64,000 nt of DNA from Lysinibacillus agricola (lineage in GTDB: Bacteria; Bacillota; Bacilli; Bacillales_A; Planococcaceae). The stretch's first letter is position 1, and each line of letters starts with the position of its first letter. The stretch lies in the NCBI RefSeq assembly GCF_016638705.1, contig NZ_CP067341.1, positions 3,599,501 through 3,663,500 on the forward strand. The letters run 5' to 3'. This document shows, piece after piece, positions 56,099-64,000 of this stretch. A program made the position numbers and the translations under genes. The notes beneath the pieces were generated by a model. That model was not told where the DNA came from and searched no databases. It saw nothing but the letters and a program-made list of their open reading frames with translations.

Positions 56099-57237
56099 CT
56101 TTTTGTTACAAAAAAATATTTTAAAATACTTTTTTGATGTGGTCATTTCTGCCACATTCTTATGCTTTCACATAAGATCAGACTATATCATCAAAGAAGG
56201 ATTTGATTTTTTCATATTTTCTATTGAGTTGTAAGGAACCATGACCGTATAACTTTCGAACAATCTTTAACACATCAGCTTTTCGATTAATGAATAAGTC
56301 AACGCATCCTTGTTTTGGGTAAACTTTATGGACGGTTAAAGCTAGTTGTTGATTATGCAAAAATTGGAGTAATGATAAAAGCATTTGACGATTACCTGTA
56401 AAACCTATTCTCCCACGCTTGGAAAAATGACCATCTGCATCAAAAAAACCTCTTAAATAAGTCCATTGCAAATCCTCATTTTTAAAATCAATCCAACTTT
56501 CAAAACCTGTTTTTCGAGGTGTAATACCCAACCTCATTAAATCATTGCACATTTCTGTTGAATTAATTATTAAAGAGTATTTGTTTTGTTCATTTGGTGC
56601 ACGGCGTTTACGGAATTTAATCGCTTCTTGCATAGACAGTTCTTTTGCGATATCTTCAAGCAGTTGCCGGTCCTGTTCAGCAAGTGATAAAACTATACGT
56701 TTCGATTTACCACGATCATATATAGTACCATCACCTGTAATATAACCTACTAAATAAGCCTTATTCGCTGTATTGATATTTTTAAAGTAGTGTTCATCAT
56801 AATGATACTTCTTATTTTTCAGCTTTCCTGCTTGCCCAGGCTTTCTCGCTTTAAAAAGCTCTAGCTCTTTATTCCATCTAAGGATTGTTCCTCTTCCTAT
56901 GTGAAGTGTTTTTGCAATATCAACTTGGCTCATACCATTTTCATGCAACTCAATAATTTTTTTAATCAATCGTTCTTTGTCTCGCGCCTCGTAAGGACGT
57001 CTCCGTACAATACGATTTACTTCTTCCATGCTTCCACCTCCGATGTGGTTCAAAGTTTAGGAAGGTTCAATAGTCGTTGAACGTTCAACTACGTTTCCAT
57101 AGATGCTTCGCTGCTGATTGCCCAATCTTTTCTTTTTTCAAGCATTCACGCCTAACTTCACAGTTTACGTTGTAGCAAGAAAAGCTCTCAGGGTGTTCCA
57201 GCAATTCACGAGATTTTAATCCCGCCGTTTTCGGTTA
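56099..57237 (-). ncRNA. Group I intron in nrdJ, 1139 nt
   Basis: The 5' exon ends in ...TCCCGT and the intron begins TAACCG. The internal guide GCGGGA (57220-57225) pairs with TCCCGT, with the required U-G wobble at the splice site (P1). P7 forms from GACTAT (57070-57075) and ATAGTC (56181-56186). The stretch GGGCAATCAGCAGCGAAGC matches the conserved P4/P6 region of group I introns. The intron ends in G (56099). P9-type hairpins CTTATG/CATAAG and ATGTGG/CCACAT follow P7. The endonuclease gene fills the P8 loop, and its last codons form the 3' strand of P7. Confidence 0.92.
56178..57029 (-). CDS. LAGLIDADG homing endonuclease encoded in the nrdJ intron
   Basis: A 283-residue protein: an N-terminal helix-turn-helix (ENGMSQVDIAKTLHIGRGTI) and two LAGLIDADG motifs, YLVGYITGDGTI near residue 95 and YLRGFFDADGHF near residue 195, each with its catalytic Asp. 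A two-motif protein acts as a monomer that cuts intronless nrdJ alleles and so spreads the intron; some also help splicing. GGAGGTGG lies 4 nt before the ATG; a longer frame begins 8 codons upstream. The last codons overlap P7. The frame is intact. Confidence 0.9.
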   Translation of the reverse strand: MEEVNRIVRRRPYEARDKERLIKKIIELHENGMSQVDIAKTLHIGRGTILRWNKELELFKARKPGQAGKLKNKKYHYDEHYFKNINTANKAYLVGYITGDGTIYDRGKSKRIVLSLAEQDRQLLEDIAKELSMQEAIKFRKRRAPNEQNKYSLIINSTEMCNDLMRLGITPRKTGFESWIDFKNEDLQWTYLRGFFDADGHFSKRGRIGFTGNRQMLLSLLQFLHNQQLALTVHKVYPKQGCVDLFINRKADVLKIVRKLYGHGSLQLNRKYEKIKSFFDDIV

Positions 57238-58026
57238 ACGGGAACCACCTTGTTCGACAAGATGAGTCAGTTTAGCAATATCATCTAACCATGAAACGGA
57301 ACCAGATGATTTACCATTTACACCACGTGCTAAAGTGTTACGTGGACGCAATGTTGAACCATTTGTCCCTACACCACCACCGCGGCTCATAATTTCCATC
57401 ACTTGCTTACGGTGATCACTTATTCCTTCACGTGAATCTGCTACAAATGGCATTACGTAACAGTTGAAGAAAGTTACATCTGTTTCAGATCCTGCTCCGT
57501 AAATAACTCGTCCAGCTGGAATGAATTTTAATGATACTAGCTGCTCATAAAACTTCTCAAACCATTCTTGGCGTTTCTCTGGTGTTTTTTCAACAGCAGC
57601 AAGTCCTGTTGCATTTCGTTTTGCGATTTGTTCATAAAATATTTCAAGAGGCTTTTCTAGCACGTCAATTGAACGCGTAATCACACCCGTTTCTTGCTCT
57701 TTCGGATCATCTAAAGCACTACGGTAATCTTCCTCAATCAAAATTTCTGCTGTTTTCGTAGACATATCAAGCTTTTGGATTGTCCCTAAACCACGTGCAG
57801 GGAATTTTGGATCTGACTTCACTGTTAATACGACAAAATCACCGGCTTTTAACGTTTTCTTCTCCGTATCCTTAAACGAGTAGCGATCGATCATCACAAG
57901 TCTTGATACACCTTTATGCGTAATGTGCATTTCAGATGTTACAGGATGAACCTGCGGAAATTGTTCAATATCTTTGTTTAACTGTTCAAATTTGTTTACT
58001 TCGGGTTGATGATTTGTAAGTACCAT
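57238..58026 (-). CDS. nrdJ: Adenosylcobalamin-dependent ribonucleotide reductase, exon 1 (N-terminal part)
   Basis: 263 codons, starting MVLTNHQPEVNKFEQLNKDI with GGGAGG 8 nt upstream and ending ...HLVEQGGSR at the intron. It includes the NCYVMPFVADS and GGGVGTNGSTLRPRNT segments of class II reductases. Without splicing, translation would stop at the TAA formed by the first three intron bases. Two NrdR boxes and a promoter precede it. An open frame continues 14 codons further upstream but without a ribosome binding site. Confidence 0.93.
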
Positions 58027-58064
58027 CGTTTTGCCTCCCTTATTTTCTGCCTTACATAATAAAT

Positions 58065-58154
58065 ACACAATATATCGTGTCGCTAAACACTACATATTGT
58101 GTATGTTTCTTTAAAAAAGATACTATATATAGTTTTTTAATGCAACTCTTGCAA
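58065..58154 (-). promoter_or_regulatory. nrdJ promoter and two NrdR boxes
   Basis: -35 TTGCAA (58149-58154), 17-bp spacer, -10 TATATA (58126-58131) on the minus strand. Downstream of it are ACACAATATGTAGTGT (58087-58102) and ACACGATATATTGTGT (58065-58080), both close to the NrdR-box consensus and 22 bp apart start to start. This implies repression by NrdR-ATP/dATP. Confidence 0.8.
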
Positions 58155-58227
58155 TTTCGAATAGAATCCGAACTGCTTGTTATCACAAGGGTTGAACGAT
58201 AAAAAAATATTTTTCTTATACCATTTT

Positions 58228-59058
58228 TTATTTTTTGAAGTTCCAATCATCACATGCATATTTTTTTTCTTCAAGTGCATGCACATATTCTAATTGCTCC
58301 TCAGAAAGTGTAAATGGTTTTAAATCAATTTGCAACGATTTTGCAAAACCATCACGAAAAGCTGTCACACATTGTTTAATAGTCACGGGTTCTTTTACAA
58401 GGCTATTGATAGCAACTGCTTTTTCCGGTAGCTTTCTACGCATACGTTCTTTAGCTTCTTCACTTGAAAAATTGAAAACAGACAATAATTTCTCTTGATC
58501 TAAATCTAGTAAAATGGCTCCGTGCTGTAAAATAACACCTTTTTGACGAGTTTGTGCACTACCAGCTATTTTTTTACCTTCTACGACAAGCTCGTACCAG
58601 CTTGGCGCATCAAAACAAACTGCACTTTTAGGTTTCTTTAAGTCTGCTCTTTTTTCATCTGTATCAGGCACACTAAAATAAGCATCCATGCCTAGATTAT
58701 GAAAACCTTGCAATATACCTTCACTTAACACTCTATATGCCTCTGTCACTGATTCAGGCATATTTGGATAGCTTTCTGTAACAATGACGCTATATGTCAA
58801 CTCATGTTCATGTAAAACGGCTCTACCGCCTGTTGGTCGACGAACAAAGCCTAGTCCTTGTTTTCGCACTGCCTCTAAATTGATATCTCTTTCCGCTTGT
58901 TGAAAATAACCAATCGAAAGAGTTGCTGGCTCCCACTCATAAAAACGAATGACTGGTGGAATTAAACCTTCACTATGCCAATCAAGTAATGCCTCATCTA
59001 ATGCCATATTAAAAGAAGGGCTACATTTCCCTGAATTTAGAAAATACCAAGTTGTCAT
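58228..59058 (-). CDS. lipM: Octanoyltransferase LipM (LplA/LipB family)
   Basis: A 276-residue lipoate-protein ligase fold protein: [20 protein letters not shown], the [20 protein letters not shown] signature, the likely catalytic Cys in [18 protein letters not shown] and [20 protein letters not shown]. LipM moves octanoyl from ACP to GcvH in Gram-positive lipoate synthesis, needed for the E2 subunits such as BkdB. GGAGATG precedes this ATG; an open frame extends 21 codons further up. It is adjacent to yqhL as in B. subtilis. Confidence 0.92.
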   Translation of the reverse strand: MTTWYFLNSGKCSPSFNMALDEALLDWHSEGLIPPVIRFYEWEPATLSIGYFQQAERDINLEAVRKQGLGFVRRPTGGRAVLHEHELTYSVIVTESYPNMPESVTEAYRVLSEGILQGFHNLGMDAYFSVPDTDEKRADLKKPKSAVCFDAPSWYELVVEGKKIAGSAQTRQKGVILQHGAILLDLDQEKLLSVFNFSSEEAKERMRRKLPEKAVAINSLVKEPVTIKQCVTAFRDGFAKSLQIDLKPFTLSEEQLEYVHALEEKKYACDDWNFKK

Positions 59059-59339
59059 ATTTTCATCTCCTACGAATATTAAATTAACCTTTGCGAACGT
59101 GTACAAAATAATGCTTCTCAAAATTTTGACACTCTGCGTTTAGTTCTATTCTTTATTGAAGTAATCATCCACCCAAGTCTATGAATGGAGTGGAATGATT
59201 CTGTGACCTTTCACTAATAACATCCATACATATAGATAAATTAATTCTAGCCACAATCTAATTAATTTTATCAAACTCATTGGACTATCGCTAGCGCATC
59301 TTTTATAATAATAAAGAAGATAGAAAGGGGTAAGAAATT

Positions 59340-59726
59340 TTGTTGAACATACTTATCACAATCGGTGTTATTTTAGTAGTTGTCATTGCATATATCGGCA
59401 TCAATGCCCTACGACTAAAAAAAGCCGTAACAAACCTAACACAAGAACAATTTATTGAAGGCTATCGTAAAGCACAGCTTATCGACGTACGTGAACAAAA
59501 AGAATTTGATGCTGGTCACATTCTTGGTGCACGTAATGTTCCTTCGACTACTCTACGTCAACGTTACAAAGAAATCCGCCCAGATTTACCAGTATATTTA
59601 TACTGTCAAAATACAGGCCGTAGCTCACGTGCTGCTCTATTTCTAAAAAAACGTGGCTACAACCAAATTTACCAACTTCAAGGCGGCTTCCGTACTTGGA
59701 CAGGTAAAATAAAGTCCAAAAAATAA
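59340..59726 (+). CDS. yqhL: Membrane-anchored rhodanese-domain protein (YqhL)
   Basis: A 128-residue protein: an N-terminal transmembrane helix (ILITIGVILVVVIAYIGINA) and one rhodanese domain with DVREQKEFDAGHILGARNVP and the active-site loop YCQNTGRSSRAA (Cys present). It is probably a sulfur-carrier protein at the membrane. The start is TTG (two in a row) after GAAAGGGG. It is divergent from lipM and has its own terminator. Confidence 0.9.
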   Translation: MLNILITIGVILVVVIAYIGINALRLKKAVTNLTQEQFIEGYRKAQLIDVREQKEFDAGHILGARNVPSTTLRQRYKEIRPDLPVYLYCQNTGRSSRAALFLKKRGYNQIYQLQGGFRTWTGKIKSKK

Positions 59727-59838
59727 TTAATGAAACAAAAATCGATAAGGCAGTAGTGACTAATATAAATTAATTCATTCATAGAAACTAAATTAATTTA
59801 TTTATATTTGCCTATGTCGCTTTGTTTTACACAGAAAG

Positions 59839-59876
59839 AAACCATCTCAAATGACTATGAGATGGTTTACTTTTTT
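59839..59876 (+). terminator. Terminator of yqhL
   Basis: AAACCATCTCA/TGAGATGGTTT with an 8-nt loop, followed by ACTTTTTT. Confidence 0.88.
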
Positions 59877-59910
59877 GCAAAAAATTCTGAGTTTCTACTA
59901 TATTATATTT

Positions 59911-60150
59911 ACAGGTGTGTTGATTAACCACTTTTATCCACCCTAATTAATTAGAAGGCGCTGATTTCCGCTACGGGCTACTCGCTTTCCCGCGGGAAGC
60001 TTTGCTCTGCGACGAAAGCGAAGCGACAGGAGCACTCGAGTATCCCTACGCTACAATCAGTTAAAAATGGGAATATATTAGCAAAATAGCAACAAAAAAT
60101 CCTTTTATCGCTCAATAATAAACCTATTTTTTCCTAATCAACACTCCTGT
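59911..60150. mobile_element. MITE-like repeat with 16-bp inverted ends and 7-bp target duplication (copy 2)
   Basis: The ends are ACAGGTGTGTTGATTA (59911-59926) and TAATCAACACTCCTGT (60135-60150), inverted with 15/16 identity. TATATTT flanks both sides (59904-59910 and 60151-60157). The GC-rich interior has GGCTACTCGCTTTC and GCGACGAAAGCGAAGCGACA modules. It encodes no protein. Confidence 0.8.
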
Positions 60151-60299
60151 TATATTTATTGTTTAACGTCTGATAAGTTCGTTTTACAGAAAAAGGTAAA
60201 GTAACGTGAGTTAATATACTTCTCACATTCACATTCCCTAGCCAAAATGCAAGATGCCTCCCTCGTATTTCCAATAACCCACCTACTTTAACACTTTAT

Positions 60300-60476
60300 A
60301 AGCTCATCACCATAATGTGTGGTTGATTTTCGTTCCGACTGGGGCTTCGCTGCAGGGTCTATCTGAGACGCTGATCCCCAAGGAGTCGCCCAGTTGGAAC
60401 GAAGATCAATTATACAAAAGGCATACATTTTTAAAAATTTCATCCATAATTTTAGGGAATGCGCCATTTTATACCA
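60300..60476. repeat. Fragment of the MITE interior
   Basis: ATCACCATAATGTGTGGTTG and the following GTTCCGACTGG match copy 1 (1902 onward). The internal ends TTGATTTTCGTTCCGACTGG and CCAGTTGGAACGAAGATCAA are inverted. TTTCATCCATAATTTTAGGG also matches copy 1 (2169 onward). The 16-bp outer ends are not found here. Confidence 0.65.
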
Positions 60477-60669
60477 CAAATTAAATATTATCCATATTTT
60501 AACGTATGTCTAAAAATACTATTTTTCGTAAAGTATTTACCTAGACGAGCTCCAATCTTCTTTTTTTCTGAAAATGACTGAAATTTATCCTTGAATAATT
60601 AGGAAGGCACTGATAGGATTTATAATATCTTAAAATAATGTCATCAAGACATACAATACAAGCTATGAA

Positions 60670-60889
60670 TGCTATGGATTACACTATAGCAGGAGCAGTT
60701 CTGGAGAGAGCGCAATTTGCGTCGCCGAAGGGTTCACTATCTCAGGCAAAAGGACAGAGGAGTAATATTAACTTTCATCATGAAAGCTATACCACGCGAT
60801 GTTTAACTTTTTATATCCGACATCCACAATTGGTATTTGTTATTCTGACGTTTACGAGACTAGTGTCACTACTAGTCTCTTTTTATTTT
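60670..60889 (+). promoter_or_regulatory. Single-aptamer glycine riboswitch with terminator, upstream of cycA
   Basis: The aptamer core CTGGAGAGAGCGC ... GTCGCCGAAGGG ... CTCAGGCAAAAGGACAGAG (60701-60759) matches the glycine aptamer consensus. Only one aptamer is present. It is preceded by a GCTAT...ATAGC helix (60671-60690) that may serve as the ghost partner of single-aptamer types. A terminator, GAGACTAGT/ACTAGTCTC plus TTTTTATTTT, is at 60856-60889. Glycine would be expected to switch this terminator; direction is not proven by sequence. Confidence 0.88.
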
Positions 60890-60927
60890 CCAGTCATAGT
60901 TTTTACTCATCTTTGAGGGGGATTAAC

Positions 60928-62277
60928 GTGGAACAACCACAATTAAAACGTGATTTAAAAAATCGCCATGTACAGCTCATTGCTATTGGCGGAACAATAG
61001 GTACCGGTTTATTTTTAGGATCAGGTAAAGCCATTGCCTTAGCGGGTCCTTCCATCATTTTTGCCTATCTAATTGTCGGAACTGCCCTATTTTTTGTCAT
61101 GCGTGCATTAGGTGAACTGTTATTATCAAATGCTGGCTATACATCATTTACTGATTTTGCATCCGAATACATAGGACCTTGGGCAGGTTACATCACTGGC
61201 TGGACTTACTGGTTCTGCTGGATCATGACCGCTATGGCAGATATTATTGCTGTCGGCGTTTATACACAATATTGGTTTGATATACCTCAATGGGTGCCAG
61301 CAATTGGCTGTTTAGTATTGTTATTAACTTTGAATTTATTAACTGTAAAACTATTCGGTGAGCTAGAATTTTGGTTTGCCCTTATAAAAATCATCACAAT
61401 TGTTGCACTGATTATTATTGGACTAATCATGTTATTTACAGGCTTTCAAACAAGCACTGGCACGGTTACAGTTGAAAATCTTGTGGCACATGGCGGGTTA
61501 TTCCCGAACGGCCTATACGGCTTCCTAATGGCATTCCAAATGGTTGTTTTCGCTTTTGTTGGTGTCGAATTAGTAGGAGTTTCTGCTGCAGAAACGGCTG
61601 ATCCTAAAAAAAATATTCCTTCTGCCATTAACAAAATTCCCATACGCATTTTATTATTCTACGTAGGTGCGCTATTTGTTATTTTATGCATTAATCCTTG
61701 GCATGAAATGTCTGCCTCAAGTAGTCCGTTTGTACAAGTATTTACACTAGCTGGCATACCAATTGCTGCAGGTATTATTAATTTTGTCGTTCTAACATCT
61801 GCTGCTTCGGCGGGTAATAGTGGTTTATTCTCTACAAGCCGCATGCTTTTTAATCTTGGCAGCAACAAGCAAGCTTCGCCATCGTTTGCAAAGCTAAATA
61901 AAAACAGTGTACCAAGTAACGCACTCGTTATTTCTGCAATTGTTGTATCCGCAGGGGCGTTATTAAGTAAATTGATGCCTGAGAACGCCTTTAGTGTTGT
62001 TACAACGATAAGCGCTATTTGCTTTATTTGGGTGTGGAGTATTATTTTAATCTCTCATATCATTTATAAACGAAAAAATCGTGCACTTCATGAGGCGTCA
62101 ATTTTTAAAGCACCTTTTACTCCGTTCGTAAACTATTTAGTACTTGCCTTCTTTGCATTTCTATTAGTAGTTATGTTCATTTCAGAGGCAACACGTACAG
62201 CATTACTTTTAACACCAATTTGGTTTATTATACTAATGTTTATTTATAAAATGAAAAGAAAGAAACCAATAGACTAA
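60928..62277 (+). CDS. cycA: Glycine/D-alanine/D-serine transporter (CycA-like amino acid permease)
   Basis: A 449-residue, 12-helix APC-family permease: NRHVQLIAIGGTIGTGLFLG, SGKAIALAGPSIIFAYLIVG, TGWTYWFCWIMTAMADI and FAFVGVELVGVSAAET, closely following E. coli CycA. The start is GTG with GAGGGGG 7 nt upstream; an open frame extends 43 codons upstream through the riboswitch terminator and is not translated. The glycine riboswitch in the leader supports glycine as a main substrate. Confidence 0.92.
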   Translation: MEQPQLKRDLKNRHVQLIAIGGTIGTGLFLGSGKAIALAGPSIIFAYLIVGTALFFVMRALGELLLSNAGYTSFTDFASEYIGPWAGYITGWTYWFCWIMTAMADIIAVGVYTQYWFDIPQWVPAIGCLVLLLTLNLLTVKLFGELEFWFALIKIITIVALIIIGLIMLFTGFQTSTGTVTVENLVAHGGLFPNGLYGFLMAFQMVVFAFVGVELVGVSAAETADPKKNIPSAINKIPIRILLFYVGALFVILCINPWHEMSASSSPFVQVFTLAGIPIAAGIINFVVLTSAASAGNSGLFSTSRMLFNLGSNKQASPSFAKLNKNSVPSNALVISAIVVSAGALLSKLMPENAFSVVTTISAICFIWVWSIILISHIIYKRKNRALHEASIFKAPFTPFVNYLVLAFFAFLLVVMFISEATRTALLLTPIWFIILMFIYKMKRKKPID

Positions 62278-62287
62278 GAAGGACTGT

Positions 62288-62335
62288 CCTGGATAGTGAC
62301 ACTTTAAAGAAAGTGAAACTATTCAGGGCTTTTTT
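62288..62335 (+). terminator. Terminator of cycA
   Basis: CCTGGATAGT...ACTATTCAGG with an inner CACTTT/AAAGTG stem, then GCTTTTTT. Confidence 0.88.
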
Positions 62336-62385
62336 ATTGCAAATTAACGAGTATAATCAAATTATCGGTCATTACCAGAACATGG

Positions 62386-62540
62386 AATGGAGTTGATTTA
62401 CGTTCCGACTGGGCGCTTTACTGCGCTCCAATCAAGTTATATACATTGCATACGGTTTCATAAATATCATCCATTAAGTTCAGTGATCAACTAATTTATT
62501 GGAACAGATTCTCTTTATTTTCCTAAATTAACATGCCTGT
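62386..62540. repeat. Shortened copy of the MITE family
   Basis: It contains TTGATTTACGTTCCGACTGG and GCGCTTTACTGCGCTCCAAT followed by flanks parallel to copy 1 (CAAGTTATATACATTGCATA; AATATCATCCATTAAGTTCA). It ends in a decayed right end, AAATTAACATGCCTGT. The GC-rich middle is largely deleted, and no left inverted end was found. Confidence 0.6.
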
Positions 62541-62569
62541 TATTGTAATTTGAAAAAGGAGGGAATTTT

Positions 62570-62932
62570 ATTAACAATAAAGTAGTTATTTCTATCACCC
62601 TATTGTTTACCGTTATCTTAGTTCTAGTATTATTTTGGTTTGACAACATACTATTAGAGGGATATGTCTTAACAAAGAAAGACGATAACGGGTTACAAGT
62701 GTTAATTAGCGAAAATTCACCAACAAAACTAGAGAATTTAGACAGCGACACAATCAATGAAATGGCCACTAAAAATCGCACGATGATGTGGGTTCCAGTA
62801 GACAAATCTATGTACATACAAATTCAATTAGGACATAAGCTGAATGTTGAATACGATGGTATCTTACTAGAATCATTACCGCCGATTATAGCTAATGTGG
62901 AATCTGTAAAAATTGCTTCTAAACATAAATAA
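62570..62932 (+). CDS. DUF3221-like secreted/membrane protein, probable ATT start
   Basis: The frame is open from 62570: ATT AAC AAT AAA GTA GTT, giving a basic-hydrophobic leader VVISITLLFTVILVLVLFWF, then EGYVLTKKDDNGLQVLISEN, a DUF3221 (YobA-like) pattern. AAAGGAGGG lies 7 nt before the ATT, the expected spacing. The alternative start, TTG at 62603, would cut the leader and has no site. Use of ATT is inferred. The protein is about 120 residues, and its role is unknown. Confidence 0.65.
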   Translation: MNNKVVISITLLFTVILVLVLFWFDNILLEGYVLTKKDDNGLQVLISENSPTKLENLDSDTINEMATKNRTMMWVPVDKSMYIQIQLGHKLNVEYDGILLESLPPIIANVESVKIASKHK

Positions 62933-62940
62933 AATCACAA

Positions 62941-62980
62941 AAAAGATGACTTCGTCTATTTACTGAAGTCATCTTTCTTT
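62941..62980. terminator. Bidirectional terminator between the DUF3221 gene and glsA
   Basis: AAAGATGACTTC/GAAGTCATCTTT with an 11-nt loop and T-runs on both sides, between convergent genes. Confidence 0.88.
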
Positions 62981-62986
62981 GATTGC

Positions 62987-63955
62987 TTAAAAAATATTCA
63001 TATTCCACTCGGTAGCGATATGCTTTAGTAAATTCACTCCTGCTACACTGTTCCCGATTGTATCAATCGCCGGTCCATAAATGCCAATACCGCAGCCAGC
63101 AGGAAAAGGTGAATCTAAGCCTGCGTGACTTGGTACAGCCACAAGAATTGCTCCAGAGACACCACTTTTAGCAGGTAACCCTATAAATGCTGCAAATTTA
63201 CCAGAAGCATTATACATACCGCAAGTAACCATCAATGCCTTCGCTAATTTTGCTACTTGCTTTGGAAAGAGCTGTTTATTTAATAGAGGATGATAGCCAT
63301 CATTGGCGATTACTAAACCAATCATCGCCAAATCCGAAACATTTACTTCAATAGCACATTGTTTCAAATAAACCTCCAATGCCTCTTCTACAGGACAGTC
63401 TAAAAAGCCAGAATCCATTAAATAATAGGCTAATGAACGGTTTCGATTAGCAGTTTGCCACTCGGATTGATAAACCTCTTCATTAACCTTTAATTCCTTG
63501 CCCACGATTTGTTCTAAAAATTGAAGGATTTTTGAAACCTTCTCTTGCGGAGAATTTCCGTCAAGCATAGAGGATACTGTAATTGCTCCTGCATTAATCA
63601 TTGGATTAAAAGGTTTTCCAGGCTGATGACTCTCTAGACGAATGATTGAATTGAAGGTGTCACCTGTAGGTTCAACATCTACTCGTTCTAAAACATAAGG
63701 TAATCCTCGTTCCATACACGCTAAAATAAATGTAACGACTTTTGAAACACTTTGTAGAGTAAATAGTTCAGTTGTCTCTCCGGCTTTCATTTCATCATTA
63801 TTAGTACCGATAATCGAAATCGCTAATTGATTTGGATCTTTTTCCGCTAAAGCGGGAATATAGCTTGCGCATTTCCCCTCTTTAGCATAAGGACGAAACT
63901 GTTTCACCCATTCTGCCGTAAGGTGATTATTATGATTGATATGATCTGTCGGCAT
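62987..63955 (-). CDS. glsA: Glutaminase A
   Basis: A 322-residue serine-dependent glutaminase with the S-x-x-K catalytic pair in LQSVSKVVTFI, NPMINAGAITVSSM, and a C-terminal SGVSGAILVAVPSHAG segment. It hydrolyses glutamine to glutamate and ammonia in the cytosol. The start is chosen at MPTDHI because GAAAGGAG lies 10 nt upstream; an open frame extends six codons further. Length is normal for the family. Confidence 0.95.
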   Translation of the reverse strand: MPTDHINHNNHLTAEWVKQFRPYAKEGKCASYIPALAEKDPNQLAISIIGTNNDEMKAGETTELFTLQSVSKVVTFILACMERGLPYVLERVDVEPTGDTFNSIIRLESHQPGKPFNPMINAGAITVSSMLDGNSPQEKVSKILQFLEQIVGKELKVNEEVYQSEWQTANRNRSLAYYLMDSGFLDCPVEEALEVYLKQCAIEVNVSDLAMIGLVIANDGYHPLLNKQLFPKQVAKLAKALMVTCGMYNASGKFAAFIGLPAKSGVSGAILVAVPSHAGLDSPFPAGCGIGIYGPAIDTIGNSVAGVNLLKHIATEWNMNIF

Positions 63956-64000
63956 TTTGTGATCTCCTTTCAAAAAACGGCATCTTACGCCATAGCTACT

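Noticed and set aside
56155..56310. Start of the nrdJ C-terminal frame at MAEMTTSKKYF
   Set aside because: Those codons are intron sequence (P9 region); exon 2 begins at 56098.
60638..60916. 92-codon frame upstream of cycA
   Set aside because: It runs through the glycine riboswitch and its terminator; the sequence is RNA structure, not coding.

Overview
This window looks like the chromosome of a low-GC, endospore-forming Firmicute of the Bacillaceae/Planococcaceae group, most like Lysinibacillus. The evidence is the B. subtilis-like order of the spo0A/spoIVB/recN/argR/tlyA/dxs/ispA/xse/folD/nusB/yqhY/accCB/spoIIIA/efp/yqhT/aroQ/yqhQ/lipM/yqhL block, combined with methylmalonyl-CoA mutase genes and an adenosylcobalamin-dependent ribonucleotide reductase that B. 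subtilis lacks. The species call is inference from gene content and was not tested by alignment.

Region 1 (1-15.5 kb, mostly minus strand) is a branched-chain amino acid to succinyl-CoA pathway. Leucine dehydrogenase (bcd), E3 (lpdV), E1 alpha/beta and E2 of the branched-chain 2-oxoacid dehydrogenase feed propionyl-CoA into an acyl-CoA carboxylase beta subunit (left edge, partial), methylmalonyl-CoA epimerase, MutA/MutB and the MeaB chaperone. The miniprotein Prli42, the YqjA membrane protein and bacilliredoxin BrxB sit among them. A CodY-like box lies between bcd and yqzF.

Region 2 (15.5-24 kb) is accessory. After a GDPD gene and a FapA-like protein comes an IS1182-type element with a frameshifted transposase that has split a PH-domain gene; its ends and 4-bp target duplication can be read directly. 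Next are a DUF3139 protein, a lipoprotein gene with an in-frame stop in its signal peptide, a decayed ORF and an integrase fragment.

Region 3 (24-50.7 kb) is the conserved housekeeping and sporulation block. It has three departures from the B. subtilis order. uppP is inserted between xseA and folD. A zinc-ribbon/MerR/MFS efflux module is inserted between nusB and yqhY, with a typical 19-bp-spacer MerR operator. The spoIIIA operon is strikingly reduced: no spoIIIAA or spoIIIAB, a SpoIIIAE without its N-terminal domain, and a 47-residue SpoIIIAF. Two 5 x 21-bp tandem repeat arrays flank small hypothetical genes beside yqhY and accC.

Region 4 (50.7-58 kb) carries two divergent genes fused head to head by a deletion (a nitronate monooxygenase and a rifampicin phosphotransferase/PEP synthase-like gene). 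It also carries the remains of a Tn7-like transposon: four 20-bp TnsB-site-like repeats, a terminal TGT and a truncated tnsA, placed 20 bp after the nrdJ stop exactly as Tn7 sits after glmS. nrdJ itself is interrupted by a group I intron that encodes a LAGLIDADG endonuclease; P1 and P7 pairings can be read, and two NrdR boxes precede the gene.

Region 5 (58-64 kb) holds lipM, the yqhL rhodanese, a glycine riboswitch with terminator controlling a CycA-type glycine/D-alanine transporter, a DUF3221 protein and glutaminase. A MITE-like repeat with 16-bp inverted ends and 7-bp target duplications occurs at 1861-2270 and 59911-60150, and related GC-rich palindromic fragments are scattered elsewhere.
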